A stretch of 64,000 bases of DNA, from contig JAXRKN010000040.1 in the NCBI GenBank assembly GCA_038502055.1, positions 3,968,001-4,032,000 on the forward strand, in the 5' to 3' direction. This document shows positions 61,301 to 64,000 of this stretch, piece by piece. A program made the position numbers and the translations under genes. The notes below the pieces were generated by a model. The model was given only the letters and a program-made list of their open reading frames with translations. It did no database searches and was not told where the DNA came from. How positions within the stretch are numbered: position 1 is the stretch's first letter; each line of letters opens with the position of its first letter. Source of the DNA: Tanytarsus gracilentus (lineage: Eukaryota; Arthropoda; Insecta; Diptera; Chironomidae).

Positions 61301-62345
61301 CCAAATAAGAAGCTAACAATTCATGAGATTTTGCTGAAAGGTAAAAGAGAACCACGTTTACCCTTTGAAGATGAACTCAGACCTCCACGTGGTAAATTCT
61401 TGACTAACTCGTAAAATGTTGAATTTGTTATAATTTTCTCTGTTCGTACAAACAAATTTCAAGGAGCTTATGTTGAAAAGGCTGAAAAGAAATCTTGGCA
61501 TCCTATTGTATGGCCGCATCCCGAGCGCATTGCTCCCGAGATTAATTTATCTCAACAGGTAACAATTGGTGAATTCATATTTCGTGTCAAAATTCACACA
61601 TTTCTGGCAATGAGAAATATTTTGACACTAAAAAATGTCCGCATTTGACACAGCAAAAGTGTCGAGATGATTTCTTAACCCGCGCAGCAGCGAGTGGAAA
61701 TTTTTCACAAGAATGAAATGAAAATGAGCGTTAAATTAGTTTTTCAACTATTCGAGCGCACGACTCTAAGTGCTTATTGTAAAAATATCAGCAACAAAAT
61801 AATAGCGCGCACAAAATTATTATTAAATATCTCGCTTACGCCACTTATCGAGTCTCTCGAGTTTAAATGATATTTTTGAAATTGGCGAGTTCATAAAAAT
61901 AGCTGAGCTCTTTATAATATTGCAAAGTGTTCCAAAAAAGTTGCAATCACAACACTGAAATATCGTCAATATTGTAGCTTTTAAAAAAACTATGAACAAG
62001 GTCGTTTGAATAGTGAAAGTACTTTTTCGTTTATTTTTTTTTCGCGTGCAACAATAATTGAAAACATGTGTCAATCTCTGTATCATTGTCTAGGAATTAC
62101 CACACAAGAGAATCGTTAGGAATTTGCGAAAATTGTTAACGGAGATTGCCGATAAGCCAGCAGAGCGTGAGAAGCACATTGAAAATTTACTGATGATCCT
62201 CCCACGTGGCAGTGCGGATCCACTTAAGGTCATTAGACCCAAACCGGAAAAGAAGGAAGGCGAAGAGGATGACGATGACTTTGGCGAGGAAGAGGTGATC
62301 GAGGAGGAACAGAATTTGGATTCTGAAGAAGAAGTTTCCGAATAA
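58318..62345 (+). CDS. PDZ-domain protein with acidic tail
   Basis: Exons 58318-58467, 60614-60768, 61276-61391, 61464-61558 and 62094-62345 join in phase to 255 residues. One PDZ domain spans about residues 20-105, split by the first intron. Its carboxylate-binding loop is LGFNITGG, followed by VKEGSRAENAGLKLGDSIVA and MTLQEANNVLEQA, a pattern like the PDZ domains of the ALP/Enigma (Zasp) group. After it come KFDEVDEAVPNKK, a Trp/Pro-rich stretch (SWHPIVWPHPERIAPE), a helical block and a strongly acidic end (EEDDDDFGEEEVIEEE). No LIM or ZM motif is seen in these exons. PDZ proteins of this group anchor partners to actin or membrane; the exact orthologue was not identified. Exon 3 can also join in phase to the long exon at 62761. 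The first intron holds a Mutator-like element. Confidence 0.8.
58746..59809. mobile_element. Mutator-like nonautonomous element with 9-bp target-site duplication
   Basis: The element spans 58755-59800 (about 1,046 bp) and is flanked by the direct 9-mer AAATAATTT (58746-58754 and 59801-59809). Its ends are inverted repeats: left GGACATTTTGCCCCTGTGAC and on to about 58848, matching the complement of the right end (about 59707-59800) almost throughout. Subterminal blocks built from GGGCAATTTGCCCACAG and GTCAATTTGTCC form further inverted structure to about 58945 on the left and from about 59600 on the right. The roughly 650-bp core is AT-rich and has no transposase. Long inverted ends with a 9-bp duplication fit the Mutator/MULE superfamily; a different superfamily cannot be excluded without database comparison. 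Confidence 0.85.
60412..60561 (+). CDS. Short open frame of 49 codons in the PDZ gene's first intron (possible alternative exon)
   Basis: From ATG at 60412 the frame reads MSAFYKKPPANQKNSNYEWP and stays Lys/Pro/Glu-rich until TGA at 60559-60561. The composition (YEWPPKRIERTVKV, QEPPPATEEE) looks selected, unlike the AT-biased chance frames nearby. It lies 50 bp before the PDZ exon at 60614 but in a different reading frame. It could be a short separate protein, an alternative start or terminal exon, or chance. A second frame from 60417 stays open into the PDZ exon but has a less protein-like composition. Confidence 0.35.
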   Translation: MSAFYKKPPANQKNSNYEWPPKRIERTVKVSRQEPPPATEEESFKTIKI

Positions 62346-62760
62346 TTAATATGCGCGTGTAGTCCATAACTGAATGTCTCCTATAAATATTGTGTCTATA
62401 TAAATTAAATTTATTCTCTCTTTTCGTGTTAATAACTCATATATGTTTGAAACAAGTTTTTTATTATCTGCAAGAACATACACGGATGGTCGATCGAACG
62501 ACTCACAATGGTGATGATAAATTGAATAAATTAAAATTAATTATAATTCTTTTTTAAGCCAATTTCTTTGTGTTCATTGTTATCAGATTCGCTACTCTTT
62601 TTTTAAATTTAATTTCCAGTTACACGCCTTTCACTATCACTTCTTATTTATGCTTATCACTTCATTGCATCACTCTCATTTTCATTTCATTTCTTTTCTT
62701 CTTTCTTTCACTGCCAAAAAAATATCAATTTTTGGGTTGCGAAATGGCTTTTTAATTTAG

Positions 62761-64000
62761 GCACATTGAGCGTTGAAATGACCGTTAATTCGATGCAACG
62801 ACAACTTTTGGAGATTGCCGATCGCATTCCCAACGACATTCTTTTAAATTTATTAAAGAGTTTCGCCCAAATCTTGACTCGCGATCCGGAGCCAGCACCG
62901 AGGACGCCTTTCATTCGGGCTTTTGCAAAAATTCGCGATGACAATTCGCAGAAACAATTCTCGGCTATAATTGAGGAGGATGAAGATAATCATGTGATTC
63001 CACATGAGGAAAATCTTTATCTCTGCAGATCAATTGACCGAAATGACATTCATGGTGGTGATCTTAATGAGGGAGAAAATGAATGTTCATTTAATTATAA
63101 AGTCTCCAACGTCGTTACACAAGAGGTTATTTACTCAATGAATGGCAATGAACATAACGATGATCAGCAGCAAGAGTCAACAAGTGCTGCTATCGTGGAC
63201 GACTACAATAACAATAATAAAGACGAAACTAATGGAGATCAGATGAGTGATAATCGAGCCGATAATGAGACGACGGTTATGGACGAAAGTTTATTAAATG
63301 AGAATCATGATGCAATGATTGAAAATGGAAGAGGCATCGGTGAAAACGGCAATGATGCAATTGATGAGGGCATTGAAGTGGAAATGCCTAAACTCGTGGA
63401 ACCTCAAGACGTTTCGATCAACGGCAGTGATGCAGCTGAAAATTGTGAAGAAGTCGAGGAGAAGTTTAATGAAATTTCACAAGAAGTTGAAACTTGTAAT
63501 AATGCCGAAAATGGTGAGATCATGGGTGAATCACAAAAGCCACTCGACGACGAAGTGGACCCCATTCAAAATGTGACGCTCGACGATATACAGCGTGAAA
63601 TTCAAGAAATGCAAATGTTTATTAAGCATAAGAATGCTCAAGAAGAGTCGGTCGTAAATCATGAGATTAGAAATTCAAAGAAAATCGAAGACGCGTTCAA
63701 AGTCGATGTGTGCTTGAATCTGAAGAAAAAGCGAGAAGACAAAAAAGACGATTCACACCATCGCCATCATCATCACCATAAGAAACATTCTAAATCAAAG
63801 ACTATCCTCGCTAATTACTTGAATGGTGCGGCAAAAGAATATTTGCCTAAACCGACGCCCATCTTTGACCCGGACGTACCGAATACACCCGAGGACTTTA
63901 TGAAGGAGAAGTGCGTGACTGAGAAAATTAATAAGAAAAAGCAAAAGATTAAAAATCTCGATGTCAATTGGCAGAGATTGGTCGATAGTCAAAAGAAGGT
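62761..64000 (+). CDS. Long acidic coding exon, open to the window edge (alternative 3' exon of the PDZ gene or separate gene)
   Basis: After the acceptor TTTTTAATTTAG at 62760 the frame GC-ACA-TTG-AGC stays open for about 413 codons to the last base. Met at 62778 (MTVNSMQRQLLEIADRIPND) could start a separate gene. The exon needs two bases to complete its first codon, which matches the end of PDZ exon 3 (CGT-G at 61391), so PDZ exons 1-3 could splice straight to it in place of exons 4 and 5. The protein has a helical start, a long Asn/Asp/Glu-rich disordered centre, a His-rich run (HHRHHHHHHKKH) near 63760-63785, then PKPTPIFDPDVPNTPEDFM and a basic helix. The window ends on AAG-GT, possibly a donor. 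Absence of a stop for 1.24 kb in such AT-rich DNA makes it coding. Confidence 0.75.

Noticed and set aside
1..64000. CRISPR arrays, bacterial-type operons, tRNA or rRNA genes
   Set aside because: None seen; introns and gene families show a eukaryotic nuclear genome, and no cloverleaf or rRNA signature was noticed by eye. A covariance-model scan would be decisive.

Overview
The window is insect nuclear DNA: AT-rich, with short introns (about 48-65 bp, GT...AG, often GTAAGT/GTGAGT donors), no operons, and orthologues of Drosophila genes. The gene set (TIF1/Bonus, kinesin-5, NSL2, a 7tm_6 odorant receptor, a GH56 hyaluronidase of the kind found in lower Diptera) and the compact AT-rich genes suggest a nematoceran fly, perhaps a non-biting midge (Chironomidae). 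The family placement is inference. Exon joins were checked for splice phase and summed to whole codons wherever a complete model is given.

Layout. 1-628 (-): 5' part of a TCF21/musculin-type bHLH gene (HLH54F-like), running off the left edge. 3014-10615 (-): TIF1-family gene bonus, nine coding exons, a 3.5 kb first intron and a partly duplicated first exon. 11039-12362 (+): Nup42-like nucleoporin. 12417-13435 (-): TIMMDC1-like complex I assembly factor. 13591-17673 (-): two tandem paralogous coiled-coil genes of unknown function. 17771-19242 (-): NSL2/dgt1. 19527-22819 (+): kinesin-5 Klp61F, head-to-head with NSL2. 23938-30025 (-): monocarboxylate (SLC16) transporter with a 2.7 kb intron full of tandem repeats. 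30026-53577 is gene-poor and holds a hAT-type fold-back MITE with target-site duplication (34215-34377), a decayed ERAL1 GTPase gene (36100-36998) next to transposon-like debris (37000-38340), and one odorant receptor (44632-45806). 53578-54766 (-): secreted GH56 hyaluronidase. 55059-56646 (+): unknown all-helical protein. 56697-57539 (-): secreted Ser/Lys/Glu-rich protein. 58318-62345 (+): PDZ protein whose first intron carries a Mutator-like element with 9-bp target-site duplications. 62761-64000 (+): a long acidic coding exon, open to the window edge, that can be joined in phase to the PDZ gene.

How genes relate. Most neighbours are unrelated housekeeping genes packed head-to-head or tail-to-tail (gaps of about 50-420 bp). 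Chromatin and mitosis are represented several times: Bonus (repressor), NSL2 (histone acetylation; its fly orthologue was also found as a spindle gamma-tubulin gene) and Klp61F (spindle bipolarity), the last two sharing one 284-bp promoter. The most notable observations are the duplicated bonus first exon, the altered acetyl-lysine pocket in its bromodomain, the tandem coiled-coil gene pair, the decayed ERAL1 locus, and three structurally distinct repeat families, two of them with clear target-site duplications.
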